Shown here piece after piece: positions 16,531 to 26,466 of a stretch of 64,000 bases of DNA. The DNA is from an uncultured Paracoccaceae bacterium. Lineage in GTDB: Bacteria; Pseudomonadota; Alphaproteobacteria; Rhodobacterales; Rhodobacteraceae. The position numbers and the translations under genes are program-made. The DNA is taken from positions 401,056-465,055 of the forward strand of contig CANMMF010000005.1 of the NCBI GenBank assembly GCA_947498985.1, read 5' to 3'. Every line of letters starts with the position of its first letter. Positions within the stretch are counted from its first letter, which is position 1. The notes under the pieces are model-generated. The model was not told where the DNA came from. It ran no database searches and saw nothing but the letters and a program-made list of their open reading frames with translations.

Positions 16531-16546
16531 ACACAATATGTAGTGT
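16531..16546. promoter_or_regulatory. Candidate NrdR box upstream of nrdJ
   Basis: ACACAATATGTAGTGT is a near-palindrome matching the NrdR operator consensus (ACAC, AT-rich core, GTGT). NrdR represses ribonucleotide reductase genes in most bacteria. Such boxes normally come in pairs about 31 bases apart; I do not see a convincing second copy here. Confidence 0.6.
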
Positions 16547-16721
16547 TCGCGATCCAGGATGGGGACATAACACTCACTCAGATCGTGAGGATTCGGCGCT
16601 TTCGGCGCCGTCTTCAAAGATGCGCGCCACAGGCTGCGCAGGCTGGGGACAGTGTGCGGTTCGAAAATCGTCGCGGCGCAGAAGCGCTGAGTACATGGAC
16701 AGGCTGGAAGAGGCACCAGGG

Positions 16722-19700
16722 ATGAAAATCGAAAGAAAATACACAACGGCGGGGCAGGATGCCTATGAGGGCATCGCGTTTGTCACCACCACGTCGGAGA
16801 TCCGCAACCCCGACGGCACCATCGTGTTCCGGCTCGAAGACCTCGAGGTGCCCGCGAAGTGGAGCCAGGTGGCCAGCGACGTCATCGCCCAGAAGTATTT
16901 TCGCAAGGCCGGTGTGCCCGTTGCCCTGAAAAAAGTCGCCGAAAAGGACGTGCCGGAATTCCTGTGGCGCTCCGCCCCCGAAGCCAAAGACACCGAGCGG
17001 TCGGGTGAGACCTCTGCCAAGCAGGTCTTTGACCGTCTTGCAGGCGCCTGGGCCTATTGGGGCTGGAAAGGCGGCTATTTCTCGACCGAAGAGGACGCGC
17101 GCGCCTATTACGACGAGATGCGTCACATGCTGGCGACCCAGACCGCGGCGCCCAACAGCCCGCAATGGTTCAACACCGGTCTGCACTGGGCCTATGGCAT
17201 CGATGGCCCCGGTCAGGGCCACTATTACGTGGACCACAAGACCGCCAAGCTCACCAAATCCACCTCCGCCTATGAGCATCCGCAGCCGCATGCCTGCTTC
17301 ATCCAGTCGGTCTCCGACGATCTGGTGCAGGAAGGCGGGATCATGGATCTCTGGGTCCGCGAGGCGCGTCTTTTCAAATATGGCTCCGGCACCGGCACCA
17401 ATTTCTCCTCCCTGCGCGCCGCCAATGAGCCGCTCTCGGGCGGCGGCAAATCCTCGGGCCTCATGGGCTTTCTGAAGATCGGCGACCGCGCGGCGGGCGC
17501 GATCAAATCGGGCGGCACCACGCGCCGCGCCGCCAAGATGGTGATCTGTGACGTCGATCACCCCGATATCGAGGAATTCATCAACTGGAAGGTGCTGGAA
17601 GAGCAGAAGGTCGCCAGCATCGTTGCGGGCTCCAAGACCCACGAGAAGATGCTCAACGCCATTTTCGCGGCGATCAAGGTCTGGGACGGCGCCGAAGCCG
17701 ATGCCTTTGATCCCAAGAAAAACAACGGCTTGAAGGACGCAATTCGTGCAGCCAAGCGCGCGATGATCCCCGAGACCTATATCAAACGCGTGCTGGACTA
17801 CGCGCGGCAGGGTTACGCGTCCATCGAGTTTCCGACCTACGACACCGACTGGGACAGCGAAGCGTACGCAAGCGTATCCGGCCAGAACTCCAACAATTCG
17901 ATCCGCGTGACCGACGCGTTCCTGCGTGCCGTGCGCGAAGATGCCGATTGGGAGCTCATCCGCCGCACCGATGGCAAGACCGCCCGGATCGTGAAAGCAC
18001 GCGAGCTCTGGGAGCAGGTGGGCCACGCCGCCTGGGCCTGCGCCGATCCCGGCATCCAGTTCCACGACACGGTCAACGCCTGGCACACCTGCCCCGAAGA
18101 CGGCGCGATCCGCGGCTCCAACCCGTGCTCGGAATACATGTTCCTCGACGACACCGCCTGCAACCTCGCCTCGATGAACCTGCTGACCTTCCTCAAGGAC
18201 GGCAAGTTCGACGCGGAAAGCTACATGCACGCCACACGGCTCTGGACGCTGACGCTGGAGATCTCGGTGACCATGGCGCAGTTCCCTTCCAAGGAGATCG
18301 CGCAGCTCAGCTACGATTTCCGCACGCTGGGTCTGGGCTACGCCAATATCGGCGGGCTGCTGATGAACATGGGCTATTCCTATGACAGCAACGAAGGCCG
18401 GGCGCTTTGCGGCGCGCTGACCGCGATCATGACCGGGGTGAGCTACGCCACCTCCGCCGAGATCGCCGGAGAGCTGGGCGCGTTTTCGGGTTATGACCGC
18501 AACAAGGACCACATGCTGCGGGTGATCCGCAACCACCGCAACGCGGCTTACGGCGCCACCACCGGCTATCAGGGGCTCGACGTGAAACCGGTGCCGCTGG
18601 ATCACGCGGGTTGCCCGGACGCGACGCTGGTCGAACTGGCGATGTCGAGCTGGGACGAGGCGCTGCGGCTGGGCGAAAAGCATGGCTACCGCAACGCGCA
18701 GACAAGCGTGATCGCGCCCACCGGCACCATCGGACTGGTGATGGATTGCGACACCACCGGCATCGAGCCCGATTTCGCGCTGGTGAAGTTCAAGAAGCTC
18801 GCGGGCGGCGGCTATTTCAAGATCATCAACCGCTCGGTGCCGGCGGCGCTGGAAAAGCTGGGCTACGGCTCTGCCCAGATCGAGGAGATCATCTCCTACG
18901 CGGTGGGCCATGGCACGCTTGGCAATGCGCCCGGCATCAACCACACCTCGCTCATCGGGCACGGTTTTGGCCCTGCGCAGATCGAGAAGATCGAGGGCGC
19001 GCTGGCCACCGCCTTCGACATCCGCTTTGTCTTCAACCAGTGGACGCTGGGCGAAGAGTTCTGCCGCGACGTGCTTGGCATTCCTGCGGAAAAGCTCGGT
19101 GATCCGACCTTCGACATGCTCAAGCATCTGGGCTTTGCCAAGGCGGATGTGGACGCGGCCAACGACCATGTCTGCGGCACCATGACCCTCGAGGGCGCGC
19201 CGTTCCTCAAGCTGGAGCACTATCCGGTCTTCGACTGCGCCAATGCCTGCGGCAAGAAGGGCAAGCGCTATCTCAGCGTCGACAGCCACATCCACATGAT
19301 GGCCGCCGCGCAGAGCTTCATCTCGGGCGCGATCTCCAAGACGATCAACATGCCCAACGACGCCACCATAGAGGATTGCCAGAACGCCTATGAGCTTTCG
19401 TGGTCGCTGGGGGTGAAGGCCAACGCGCTTTACCGCGACGGCTCCAAGCTCAGCCAGCCGCTGGCCTCGGCGCTGGTCGAGGACGATGACGACGCCGCCG
19501 AGATCCTCGAGACCGGCACCCAGACCGAGAAGGCACAGGTGCTGGCCGAAAAGATCGTCGAGAAGATCGTCGTCAAGGAGGTCGAGCGCGCCATGGGCCG
19601 CGAGCGGATGCCCGAGCGCCGCAAGGGCTACACGCAAAAGGCGGTGGTCGGTGGCCACAAGGTCTATCTGCGGACCGGCGAATATGAAGGCGGCAAGCTG

Positions 19701-20393
19701 GGCGAGATCTTCATCGACATGCACAAGGAAGGCGCGGGCTTCCGGGCGATGATGAACAATTTCGCCATCGCGGTGTCGGTTGGTCTGCAATACGGTGTGC
19801 CGCTGGAGGAGTTCGTCGATGCCTTCACCTTCACCAAGTTCGAACCCGCGGGCATGGTGCAGGGCAATGACAGCATCAAGAACGCCACCTCGATCCTCGA
19901 CTACATCTTCCGCGAATTGGCGGTCAGCTATCTCGACCGCACCGACCTGGCCCATGTGAAGCCCGAAGGCGCGGCCTTCGACGACCTGGGGCGCGGCGAG
20001 GAAGAGGGGGTGTCCAACATCTCCGAGATCTCCGAGACCGCCGCGTCGAAATCGCTCGAGGTGCTCAAGCAGATCAGCTCCACCGGCTATCTGCGCAAAC
20101 GTCTGCCGCAGGAACTGGTGGTGCTGCAGGGCGGCGCGCTGGAGGCCACGGGCACCGATCCGGTGGCGATGCTGAACACGCTTGTGCCGGAAACCTCTGG
20201 CGGCGAGGTCACGGTCGCGGCCACCTCCACCGTCGCGGTCGCCGCAGGCACGCTCACGATGGACGAACGCACGAAAGCCAAGATGCAGGGCTACGAAGGC
20301 GATCCCTGCGGCGAATGCGGCAACTACACGCTGGTGCGCAACGGCACCTGCATGAAGTGCAACACCTGCGGCGGGACGTCGGGGTGTAGCTGA
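16722..20393 (+). CDS. nrdJ: Class II (B12-dependent) ribonucleoside-diphosphate reductase
   Basis: A 1223-residue adenosylcobalamin-dependent ribonucleotide reductase, which makes deoxyribonucleotides without needing oxygen. Visible family segments are [27 protein letters not shown] (first active-site Cys), [38 protein letters not shown] (radical-site region) and [17 protein letters not shown]. The C-terminus ends in a cysteine cluster ([22 protein letters not shown]), a zinc-binding tail likely used to re-reduce the active site. ATG 16722 (MKIERKY) is chosen, since conservation begins there. No nrdAB genes lie in the window, so this may be the main reductase. A terminator follows at 20596. 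Confidence 0.95.
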   Translation: MKIERKYTTAGQDAYEGIAFVTTTSEIRNPDGTIVFRLEDLEVPAKWSQVASDVIAQKYFRKAGVPVALKKVAEKDVPEFLWRSAPEAKDTERSGETSAKQVFDRLAGAWAYWGWKGGYFSTEEDARAYYDEMRHMLATQTAAPNSPQWFNTGLHWAYGIDGPGQGHYYVDHKTAKLTKSTSAYEHPQPHACFIQSVSDDLVQEGGIMDLWVREARLFKYGSGTGTNFSSLRAANEPLSGGGKSSGLMGFLKIGDRAAGAIKSGGTTRRAAKMVICDVDHPDIEEFINWKVLEEQKVASIVAGSKTHEKMLNAIFAAIKVWDGAEADAFDPKKNNGLKDAIRAAKRAMIPETYIKRVLDYARQGYASIEFPTYDTDWDSEAYASVSGQNSNNSIRVTDAFLRAVREDADWELIRRTDGKTARIVKARELWEQVGHAAWACADPGIQFHDTVNAWHTCPEDGAIRGSNPCSEYMFLDDTACNLASMNLLTFLKDGKFDAESYMHATRLWTLTLEISVTMAQFPSKEIAQLSYDFRTLGLGYANIGGLLMNMGYSYDSNEGRALCGALTAIMTGVSYATSAEIAGELGAFSGYDRNKDHMLRVIRNHRNAAYGATTGYQGLDVKPVPLDHAGCPDATLVELAMSSWDEALRLGEKHGYRNAQTSVIAPTGTIGLVMDCDTTGIEPDFALVKFKKLAGGGYFKIINRSVPAALEKLGYGSAQIEEIISYAVGHGTLGNAPGINHTSLIGHGFGPAQIEKIEGALATAFDIRFVFNQWTLGEEFCRDVLGIPAEKLGDPTFDMLKHLGFAKADVDAANDHVCGTMTLEGAPFLKLEHYPVFDCANACGKKGKRYLSVDSHIHMMAAAQSFISGAISKTINMPNDATIEDCQNAYELSWSLGVKANALYRDGSKLSQPLASALVEDDDDAAEILETGTQTEKAQVLAEKIVEKIVVKEVERAMGRERMPERRKGYTQKAVVGGHKVYLRTGEYEGGKLGEIFIDMHKEGAGFRAMMNNFAIAVSVGLQYGVPLEEFVDAFTFTKFEPAGMVQGNDSIKNATSILDYIFRELAVSYLDRTDLAHVKPEGAAFDDLGRGEEEGVSNISEISETAASKSLEVLKQISSTGYLRKRLPQELVVLQGGALEATGTDPVAMLNTLVPETSGGEVTVAATSTVAVAAGTLTMDERTKAKMQGYEGDPCGECGNYTLVRNGTCMKCNTCGGTSGCS

Positions 20394-20438
20394 GCAGAGA
20401 CCGCGTCCGAGGGAGGACGTGTAGGGGGGAGAGGTGCG

Positions 20439-20564
20439 ATGGCAGCCGCGGCCGCCCCCCGACGAAACATCGCAGGGCCCCGAAAGCGGCGCTGCAGAGT
20501 TCCGGGGCGCGTGCGCGTGTCCCTGACGCAGATAAGGCCGCAGGCAGAAAAACTCGAGCGGTGA
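20439..20564 (+). CDS. Possible small basic protein between nrdJ and its terminator
   Basis: A 41-codon frame starting at ATG 20439, preceded by a purine-rich GGGGGGAGAGG ribosome-binding site and ending at TGA 20564, just before the nrdJ terminator. The product would be Arg-rich (PRRN, RKRRCR) and unlike known domains. The strong ribosome-binding site and position argue for translation; the length and low complexity (MAAAAAP) argue against. Confidence 0.25.
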   Translation: MAAAAAPRRNIAGPRKRRCRVPGRVRVSLTQIRPQAEKLER

Positions 20565-20595
20565 AACAAAAGAGCCTTATCGGCGAGACTTGCAA

Positions 20596-20619
20596 GGGCC
20601 CCTTCGGGGGCCCTTTTTT
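20596..20619 (+). terminator. Rho-independent terminator after nrdJ
   Basis: GGGCCCC (20596-20602), TTCG tetraloop, GGGGCCC (20607-20613), then six T residues. It is a textbook strong terminator about 200 bases after the nrdJ stop. The rest of 20394-20733 holds only the possible small frame at 20439. Confidence 0.9.
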
Positions 20620-20733
20620 CTGCCTGCGCACCGGTGGGCCTGTCATCCGTCAGTCCTCCGCCGCGCGGCGGTCCCGGGCGCGCGTGCGGCGCCAAGGTCT
20701 CGGGGCGCCATCACATTCGCCGCAAATCTGTGA

Positions 20734-21810
20734 TCAGCGGCGCCCGGTCATCCGCCGCAGCAACCGGCCCAGCACCGAGCCGCGCGCCTCCGCCGCATCG
20801 AGGCTCGCTTGCCACAGCGCGGATTTGCGCGCGGCATCGACGGGGCACAGATCGGCGATGTCGTGCAGGCGGCTGTAGCGCTCCTCGGCCTGCGCCGGGG
20901 ACATTTTCGGCGCCTGCTGCTCGGGAAACACGAGGCCCAGCCGTTCCTTCAGCCAGGGCGCCTCCGTCACCCGCGCCTCAATCACCTCGCGCACCGCGTC
21001 GTGCAGGCGCGGGCGCGCGGCACCGGGCAGGGTGGCATCGGTCGCCACCACGATCTTGCGAAACGCCTTCTTGTCGGCGCGCACCGCGGCGGGCAGGGGG
21101 CGGGTGTCGCGAAAAAGCTCCTGCAGCACCGCCATCGCCTCGGCGGAGACGGTGGTGTTGTCCTCGTCCTTGCCACGGATGAGCGCGTCGCGGTCGACCC
21201 GCGGCAACATGCGGGTGACAAAATCGCTCACCACGTCACCGTCGGCCAGCGCGTCGCGGGCAAACCGCACCGCGGTCAGCGGGCCCGGGCCATGCTCCAG
21301 AAACGGCTCCAGCACGTCGCGCAGCCGGGTCTGCGACAGGTAGAGAAACTCGGGCCGTTTCTTGACGTCCTGCTGCACCTTGGAAAGCGCGTAGGAGGCG
21401 GGGCCGCGCAGATAGGCGACGACCTCGACCCGGCGGGCCAGTTCGGCGCAGGTCCGGGTGAGGCGCGCAAAGGCCTCCGGCGGGAACGTCCTGAACTGGT
21501 TTTCGCAACTCAGCACGACATCCCGCGGCGCGTCCGCCGCGATCCGGGCCTTCAGATCTTCAAAGCGGGCGGCCGCATGGTCGCGGATCTCGGACGGGTT
21601 GGTGCCCAGCGAAGCGAGCTGCACCGGATCGTCGGGCAAGACACCCCAGAGATGCGGAAACAGAAGCTGGTGATTGTCGTGCCGTCCGGGATCGGGAAAG
21701 AGCACACCCGCCCGGCCCAGCGCCTCATCCGAGGCGCGCAGCGTGCGCTGGATCGAGGTCGAGCCGGTCTTGCCATGGCCGATATGCAGGATCAGGCGTT
21801 CTGCGATCAT
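20734..21810 (-). CDS. Sulfotransferase-like P-loop protein
   Basis: A 358-residue protein with the N-terminal HIGHGKTGSTSIQRTL (9-24), the 5'-phosphosulfate (PAPS) loop typical of sulfotransferase-fold proteins. A central VVAYLRGPASYALSKVQQD (about 131-149) resembles the 3'-phosphate-binding RxP..S segment. The acceptor is unknown; related proteins in this group modify surface polysaccharides or glycans. It has no signal peptide, so it is cytoplasmic. It ends in a strongly basic tail. The gene is followed on the same strand by nothing, and lies 29 bases after the 21840-22298 gene, so these two may form a unit. Confidence 0.7.
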   Translation of the reverse strand: MIAERLILHIGHGKTGSTSIQRTLRASDEALGRAGVLFPDPGRHDNHQLLFPHLWGVLPDDPVQLASLGTNPSEIRDHAAARFEDLKARIAADAPRDVVLSCENQFRTFPPEAFARLTRTCAELARRVEVVAYLRGPASYALSKVQQDVKKRPEFLYLSQTRLRDVLEPFLEHGPGPLTAVRFARDALADGDVVSDFVTRMLPRVDRDALIRGKDEDNTTVSAEAMAVLQELFRDTRPLPAAVRADKKAFRKIVVATDATLPGAARPRLHDAVREVIEARVTEAPWLKERLGLVFPEQQAPKMSPAQAEERYSRLHDIADLCPVDAARKSALWQASLDAAEARGSVLGRLLRRMTGRR

Positions 21811-21839
21811 CCCGGGCCTCCGAAGCGCCGCGCCTGCGG

Positions 21840-22298
21840 TCAGCCCTGTTCTTCTTCGAGATGCAGCTTCATGTCGATCAGCACCTGCTGGATCGCCAGC
21901 GTCTCTTTCAGCAGGCGCTTGGCCTCGTTGGCGGTGATCACGCCATCCTCGATCGACTGGTGGTATTCGGCCATCAGCATCGAGAACCTCTGCGCCAGCG
22001 CGATCACGTCGCTGTTCACGCCGCCCTCCTGCTTGGCGTTCTTGCGGCGCTCGTCAAAGCTGAGGGTGATTCCCTTCAGTTCGGCCAGTGCCGCGGTCAC
22101 ATGCGGGTAGGACGCGGCCTCTTCGAGGGCGGCCACCGCGTCGGCGGGGATGAAGCGGTCCGCGTGTTCGTCGTAATCCGAATAATACCGCCCCAGCGTC
22201 GCCTTGGACTTGCCGGTGAGCGTGCACGCCGCCTCGATGCCCACATCCTTGACGAGAGCTTCGGTGTGTTTCTTCAGATACCGTCCAACGCTTGACAT
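21840..22298 (-). CDS. Hypothetical protein, HTH/regulator-like
   Basis: A 152-residue soluble protein. Residues 1-40 (RYLKKHTEALVKDVGIEAAC, then TLTGKSKATLGRYYSD) look like a helix-turn-helix: a helix, the turn around TGKS, and a recognition-like helix ATLGRYYSD. The rest is helical (MLMAEYHQSIEDGVITANEAKRLL), with a charged C-terminus. It recalls phage CII-like or regulator proteins, but I cannot assign a family. ATG 22298 has AGGA six bases upstream. The sulfotransferase-like gene follows after 29 bases. Confidence 0.6.
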   Translation of the reverse strand: MSSVGRYLKKHTEALVKDVGIEAACTLTGKSKATLGRYYSDYDEHADRFIPADAVAALEEAASYPHVTAALAELKGITLSFDERRKNAKQEGGVNSDVIALAQRFSMLMAEYHQSIEDGVITANEAKRLLKETLAIQQVLIDMKLHLEEEQG

Positions 22299-22654
22299 AC
22301 TGGGTCCTTATGATCGCCGCCCGCCGGGGAGTGGCCAAAGTCTTTTCCCCTTATCTCTAACGCAACCGAATGTCATTTGAAAATCAGGCTCCGGTCAAGG
22401 AGCGATGACCTGCCGTTCCCCGTCCCCATATGTTGCCTCATGTGGTGCGACAAATGAGGGCGGATCCTCTGCGCCTGTGTAACTTGTGTTGTGCGGATGG
22501 GTGAACGGTGAAATCTGGGCGTGGTCCGTGTGCTGAACCCCAGAGGGGCAACCCTCCATCACCGGACCGCGCGTTTTTCTTTTGCAGGATATCCGATCGC
22601 GCGCGCGCGTCTGCGGGCCTTGCCAAGGCCGGGCTGGCTGGGGCATGACGCGGC
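22299..22654. other. Divergent intergenic region (356 bases)
   Basis: It lies between the minus-strand regulator-like gene and plus-strand tdk, and must hold both promoters. I see no gene, clear operator or terminator in it. Confidence 0.4.
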
Positions 22655-23245
22655 ATGGCCAAGCTGCATTTCCACTACTCCACCATGAACGCGGGCAAGA
22701 CGACGCTGCTGTTGCAGGCGGCGCATAACTACAATGAAGGCGGGATGCATACCTATCTGCTCACCGCCTCGGTGGATGATCGCGCGGGGCCCGGGCGGAT
22801 CGGCTCGCGCATCGGTCTCACGCGGGAAGCGGAGTGTTTCGGAACCGGCGAAGACCTTTACGCCAAGGTCGAGGCGCGGCTCGCCGAAGGTGCGGTGGCC
22901 TGTATCTTTGTCGACGAGGCGCAGTTTCTGACGCCCGATCAGGTCTGGCAGCTGGCGCGGGTGGTGGACGATCTTGGCGTGCCGGTCATGGCCTACGGGT
23001 TGCGGGTCGATTTCCGGGGAGAGCTTTTCCCCGGCTCGGCGACGCTGCTGGCGCTGGCGGACGAGATGCGCGAGGTGCGCACGATCTGCAAATGCGGGCG
23101 CAAGGCCACGATGGTGGTGCGGCGCGGTGCGGGTGGCGAGGTCTTGCATGACGGCGCCCAGGTTCAGATTGGCGGCAACGAGACCTATGAGAGCCTCTGT
23201 CGCCGCCACTGGCGCGAAGCGATGGGGGATCGCAGGCCAGACTGA
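22655..23245 (+). CDS. tdk: Thymidine kinase
   Basis: A 196-residue type II thymidine kinase (thymidine salvage, cytoplasm). Walker A is STMNAGKTT (9-17). The catalytic acid is E88 in CIFVDEAQFL. The lasso and zinc region is visible as CKCGRK (C145, C147) and CRRH (C182, H185). Length is typical (about 190-205). ATG 22655 follows GGGG at about nine bases. It is followed by a GC-rich repeat. Confidence 0.95.
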   Translation: MAKLHFHYSTMNAGKTTLLLQAAHNYNEGGMHTYLLTASVDDRAGPGRIGSRIGLTREAECFGTGEDLYAKVEARLAEGAVACIFVDEAQFLTPDQVWQLARVVDDLGVPVMAYGLRVDFRGELFPGSATLLALADEMREVRTICKCGRKATMVVRRGAGGEVLHDGAQVQIGGNETYESLCRRHWREAMGDRRPD

Positions 23246-23276
23246 ACAGGCGGAGCACCTGGCCGGTATCGGTATC

Positions 23277-23382
23277 GGATCGCTTTGGCGATCCGACCGG
23301 CGCGCGGCCCTGAAGGGCCGCGCGGACGGGGGGCGCTGCCCCCCGGACCCCCCGAAGTATTTCTCAACCAGAGAAGCAGGGG
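23277..23382. repeat. GC-rich REP-like intergenic repeat, copy 2
   Basis: Three stacked palindromes occur: GGATCGC/GCGATCC (23277-23294), CGCGCGGCCC/GGGCCGCGCG (23301-23324) and GGGGGGC/GCCCCCC. The shared tail GACCCCCCGAAGTATTTCTC...GAAGCAGG follows. The tail matches copy 3 at 48726-48761 almost base for base. Confidence 0.7.
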
Positions 23383-23440
23383 ACGCAGGACGCAAACGCA
23401 GCGCCCGGACCGCCGCCCGTGGGACCGGCGGCGGCGGTGC

Positions 23441-24142
23441 TCAGCTTTCGGCGGCGGGGATCCTGCGCCCGGTCTGGACCGCAGGCCGGGCGTTGAACCG
23501 CTCCAGATAGGCGACGGTGTTGGGGTGATCCTGCCAGCCCAGCTGATCGCGCACGCCGTACATCTCGAGCCCGCCAAGCCAGGGCGCGATGGCGATGTCG
23601 GCGATGGAAAACTCTCCGGCGATCCAGTCCTGGCCGTCAAGCCCGGTCTCCAACACCGACAGCAGCCGCCTGGCTTCGTTGAGGTAGCGGGTCCGGGGGC
23701 GGGGATCCTCGATCTCCTTGCCGGCGAACTTCACGAAATAACCCAGCTGCCCGAACATCGGACCAAGCCCGCCCATCTGGAACATCAGCCATTGCAGCAC
23801 GCGGTACTTGTCTGCAGGGGTGGCGCCGAGCAGCCTGCCGGTCTTTTCCGCAAGATAGATCAGGATCGCGCCGGATTCGAAGATGCCCACCGGGGTCCCG
23901 TCCGGACCGTCGGGGTCGATGATCGCGGGAATGCGGCCATTGGGGTTGAGCGAGCGGAACGCCTCGCTTTTCACATCGGCCTCCGCCAGCGTCACCCGGT
24001 GCGGTTCATAGGCGAGGCCAAGCTCTTCCAGCGCGATGGAGACCTTCACCCCGTTGGGCGTGGGGAAGGAATAGAGCTGGATGCGGTCGGGATGTTGCGC
24101 CGGCCAGCGGCGGGTGATCGGGTGTGCGGCGTCGTCCAACAT
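23441..24142 (-). CDS. Glutathione S-transferase family protein (YghU/YfcG-like)
   Basis: A 233-residue GST. The thioredoxin-like N-domain begins QLYSFPTPNGVKVSIALEE, with the SFPTPNG loop replacing the usual active-site Ser/Tyr region as in nu-class GSTs. LNPNGRIPAIID and IFESGAILIYLAEKTG are the cis-Pro and glutathione-binding (ESGAI) segments. The helical C-domain has WIAGEFSIADIAIAPWL. It may act as a disulfide reductase or peroxidase as other nu-class members do. The start has a weak ribosome-binding site. It is divergent from mscL. Confidence 0.88.
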   Translation of the reverse strand: MLDDAAHPITRRWPAQHPDRIQLYSFPTPNGVKVSIALEELGLAYEPHRVTLAEADVKSEAFRSLNPNGRIPAIIDPDGPDGTPVGIFESGAILIYLAEKTGRLLGATPADKYRVLQWLMFQMGGLGPMFGQLGYFVKFAGKEIEDPRPRTRYLNEARRLLSVLETGLDGQDWIAGEFSIADIAIAPWLGGLEMYGVRDQLGWQDHPNTVAYLERFNARPAVQTGRRIPAAES

Positions 24143-24341
24143 GGGAGTTTGACCTTTGTCTGGGTGGCGTGGGGGACCCTGTCAGGGTGGTGTCTGGCGA
24201 TGGTTCGGATGGTGTATGGGAAAGCTATGTGCAAATTCCCGCTTTCCCAGAGGCGCGGCTGTGCAAATGCGCAGGGCACGTGTTAACGAATGCAGGCCGC
24301 CGGACATATGGCAGCGGCAGAGCCAAATCTGGGGACAAGGC

Positions 24342-24773
24342 ATGATTCAGGAATTCAAGGACTTCATCGCCAAAGGCAATGTCATGGACATGGCCGTCGG
24401 CATCATCATCGGCGCGGCCTTCACCGCCATCGTGACCTCGCTGGTGGGCGATATCATCAACCCGATCATCGCGCTCTTTACCGGCGGCATCGATTTCTCG
24501 GGCTGGTTTTACGTGTTGGGCGATGGCGAGTATTCCTCCATCGAGGCGGCAACCGAAGCGGGGGCGCCGGTCTTTGCGGTGGGCAAGTTCATCATGGCGG
24601 TGATCAACTTCCTGATCGTGGCCTGGGTGGTGTTCCTGCTGGTCAAGATGGTCAACCGCGTGAAGGCGGCCGCCGAGGCGCCCGACGACGTGGCGCCCGA
24701 GGTCGAAAGCGGGCCGTCCGAGCTTGACGTGTTGCTGGAGATCCGCGACGCGCTGAAGCGCGAGGGCAGCTGA
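24342..24773 (+). CDS. mscL: Large-conductance mechanosensitive channel
   Basis: A 143-residue osmotic safety valve of the inner membrane. The family start is visible: [20 protein letters not shown], then the TM1 pore helix [21 protein letters not shown], a periplasmic loop (acidic, [15 protein letters not shown]), TM2 (about 80-102) and an acidic cytoplasmic helix. The length matches. ATG 24342 has GGGGA upstream. A strong terminator follows at 24811. Confidence 0.95.
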   Translation: MIQEFKDFIAKGNVMDMAVGIIIGAAFTAIVTSLVGDIINPIIALFTGGIDFSGWFYVLGDGEYSSIEAATEAGAPVFAVGKFIMAVINFLIVAWVVFLLVKMVNRVKAAAEAPDDVAPEVESGPSELDVLLEIRDALKREGS

Positions 24774-24810
24774 CCGCTGCGACGCGGGAGTTTCGGAACT
24801 CACAGGACAG

Positions 24811-24835
24811 GGCCCGCCATCGCGCGGGCCTTTTT
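24811..24835 (+). terminator. Rho-independent terminator after mscL
   Basis: GGCCCGC (24811-24817), six-base loop, GCGGGCC (24824-24830), then TTTTT. It ends the mscL transcript before the next gene. Confidence 0.88.
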
Positions 24836-24959
24836 CTTTGCGCGTGTTGTCATGGCGCGGGCTGTCGCGATCCGGTCTTTCCCATCAGCGCGCGGCCGCT
24901 CCGGTTGCTGCCTGACGCGCCGCGCGGTATCAGCGCTGCAACAGGGATGCGGGGGCCGC

Positions 24960-25847
24960 ATGGGCACGGCTGTCAGACTTGCAGGGATCAGCGTGGCGGT
25001 CGGGCTTCTGGTGCTGGCGATCAAGCTGCTGGCGTGGCAGATGACCGGCTCCATCGCGCTCTTGTCGGACGCGCTCGAGAGCATCGTGAATGTTGCGACG
25101 GCCCTTGCCGCGCTGATCGCGCTGCGCATCGCCACGCGGCCTGCGGATGCGGGCCATCCATACGGCCACCACAAGGCGGAATATTTCAGCGCGGTGCTCG
25201 AAGGTGTGCTGATCTGCATGGCGGCGCTCATTATCCTGCGCTCGGCCTGGATCGGGTTGCAGGACCCGCCGGTGCTGGAGCAGGGCTTTGCCGGGCTGGC
25301 GGTGAACCTTGTGGCGGGCGCGATCAACGCCGCCTGGGCTTTTGTGCTGTTGCGGCGGGGGCGGGCGCTTCGCTCACCGGCGCTGGTGGCCGATGGGCGG
25401 CATCTGGTGGCGGATGTGATGTCGTCGGTCGGTGTCACGGCAGGGGTCGCGTTGGCGCTGCTGACCGGCTGGTACTGGCTCGACCCGGCGCTGGCGGTGG
25501 TGGTCGCGGTCAACATCCTGTGGTCGGGCTGGATCGTGGTGCGCAGCTCGGTCGGCGGGTTGATGGACGAAAGCGTGCCGGACGATGATCTGGCCGAGAT
25601 GCGCGGATTGATCGCGGCCAATGCAGACGGTGCGGTCGAGGCGCATGACCTGCGCGCGCGCCACGCAGGCGCCGCCACGTTCGTGGAGTTCCACCTCGTG
25701 GTGCCGGGCGACATGCGCGTCGAGGAGGCGCATGAGATCTGCGACCGCATCGAGGCGGCGCTGAAATCGCGGATCAGCGAATGCCGGGTGACGATCCATG
25801 TGGAGCCCGAGCACAAGGCGAAGCACAGCGGAATCGTCTTGCTCTGA
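24960..25847 (+). CDS. Cation diffusion facilitator (zinc/iron/manganese efflux) protein
   Basis: A 295-residue inner-membrane antiporter with about six TM helices and a C-terminal cytoplasmic metal-binding domain. Metal-site motifs are SDALES (36-41) in TM2, HPYGHHKAEYF (66-76) and H148-LVA-D152 in TM5. The C-domain has HDLRARHAGAATFVEFHL and HVEPE. The frame is open back to 24852, but ATG 24960 begins the conserved region after GGGGG. Metal specificity cannot be read; FieF/YiiP-type Zn or Fe export is most likely. Confidence 0.9.
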   Translation: MGTAVRLAGISVAVGLLVLAIKLLAWQMTGSIALLSDALESIVNVATALAALIALRIATRPADAGHPYGHHKAEYFSAVLEGVLICMAALIILRSAWIGLQDPPVLEQGFAGLAVNLVAGAINAAWAFVLLRRGRALRSPALVADGRHLVADVMSSVGVTAGVALALLTGWYWLDPALAVVVAVNILWSGWIVVRSSVGGLMDESVPDDDLAEMRGLIAANADGAVEAHDLRARHAGAATFVEFHLVVPGDMRVEEAHEICDRIEAALKSRISECRVTIHVEPEHKAKHSGIVLL

Positions 25848-26097
25848 CGTCTCGCGCCCTGCGATGCGCAGGCCCAAACCGGCGAACACTTGCGAAAACA
25901 CCCGAGTCGCACGGGCGGGTTCAGGCCGATGCAACAGCTTCGGCGAAATACAACCGAGGAGTGTGGCGGATTTGAGCAAGGCCACGCGCGTTTCGCGCCT
26001 TCGCGCGCCGCCCCGTATCATGGCCGCTTCCGGCGCGGCATAGAGAGGGCGTGCTCAACGGCACCACTCACGAAGAACCCAACAGAGGACCTTACAG

Positions 26098-26337
26098 ATG
26101 AAACTCACCACTCGCGCCGCGCTGATCGCGGCCTTTCTGCCGACCGCTCTTTTTGCCGAATCCACGCTCGACGCAAATGCGGATGGCATGATCAGCCTCG
26201 ATGAGCTGCAGTCGGTGCATCCCGAGATCGACAGCGACACCTTCATGCAAGCTGATACCGATGGCGACGCGCTTCTGAACGAAGAGGAGCTCGCCACGGC
26301 CACGGAAGCCGGTCTGATCCCCGTACAAGAAGGTTGA
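26098..26337 (+). CDS. Small secreted EF-hand protein
   Basis: A 79-residue exported calcium-binding candidate. The signal peptide covers about residues 1-20 (KLTTRAALIAAFLPTALFA). Two EF-hand loops follow. Loop 1 is residues 25-36, with D25, N27, D29, G30 and E36. Loop 2 is residues 53-64, with D53, D55, D57 and E64; the usual Gly at position 6 is Ala58. GAGGA precedes the ATG. The whole mature protein is just one EF-hand pair, so it may buffer or sense Ca2+ in the periplasm. Confidence 0.82.
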   Translation: MKLTTRAALIAAFLPTALFAESTLDANADGMISLDELQSVHPEIDSDTFMQADTDGDALLNEEELATATEAGLIPVQEG

Positions 26338-26466
26338 CCGGCCCGGCGCGCGCTGGGGACGCGGCGCGCGCCACCCTCTGGAAAATCAAAGGCTTGGCAA
26401 GGCTCTGACCTCGTGCGGAGAGACGGTGCCTTGCACCTGCGCCAATCCCGTCCTACTGCTTTGCGC

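Larger units (their letters stand above)
16177..16721. other. nrdJ upstream control region (545 bases without a gene)
   Basis: No convincing coding sequence. It contains a perfect DnaA-box-like site (16339-16347), a TTGACG hexamer at 16481-16486 that could serve as a -35 element, and a candidate NrdR operator (16531-16546). The in-frame extension of nrdJ back to 16509 is open but lacks family similarity. I looked for a cobalamin riboswitch and did not see the conserved B12-box. Confidence 0.5.

Noticed and set aside
16177..16721. Cobalamin riboswitch upstream of the B12-dependent nrdJ
   Set aside because: I looked for the conserved B12-box and pairing core and did not see them; only the NrdR-like and DnaA-like sites stand out.
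16614..19955. Very long open frame (over 1100 codons) on the minus strand
   Set aside because: It is the antisense shadow of nrdJ in GC-rich DNA. Low-complexity His/Gly/Arg-rich content and no domain pattern.
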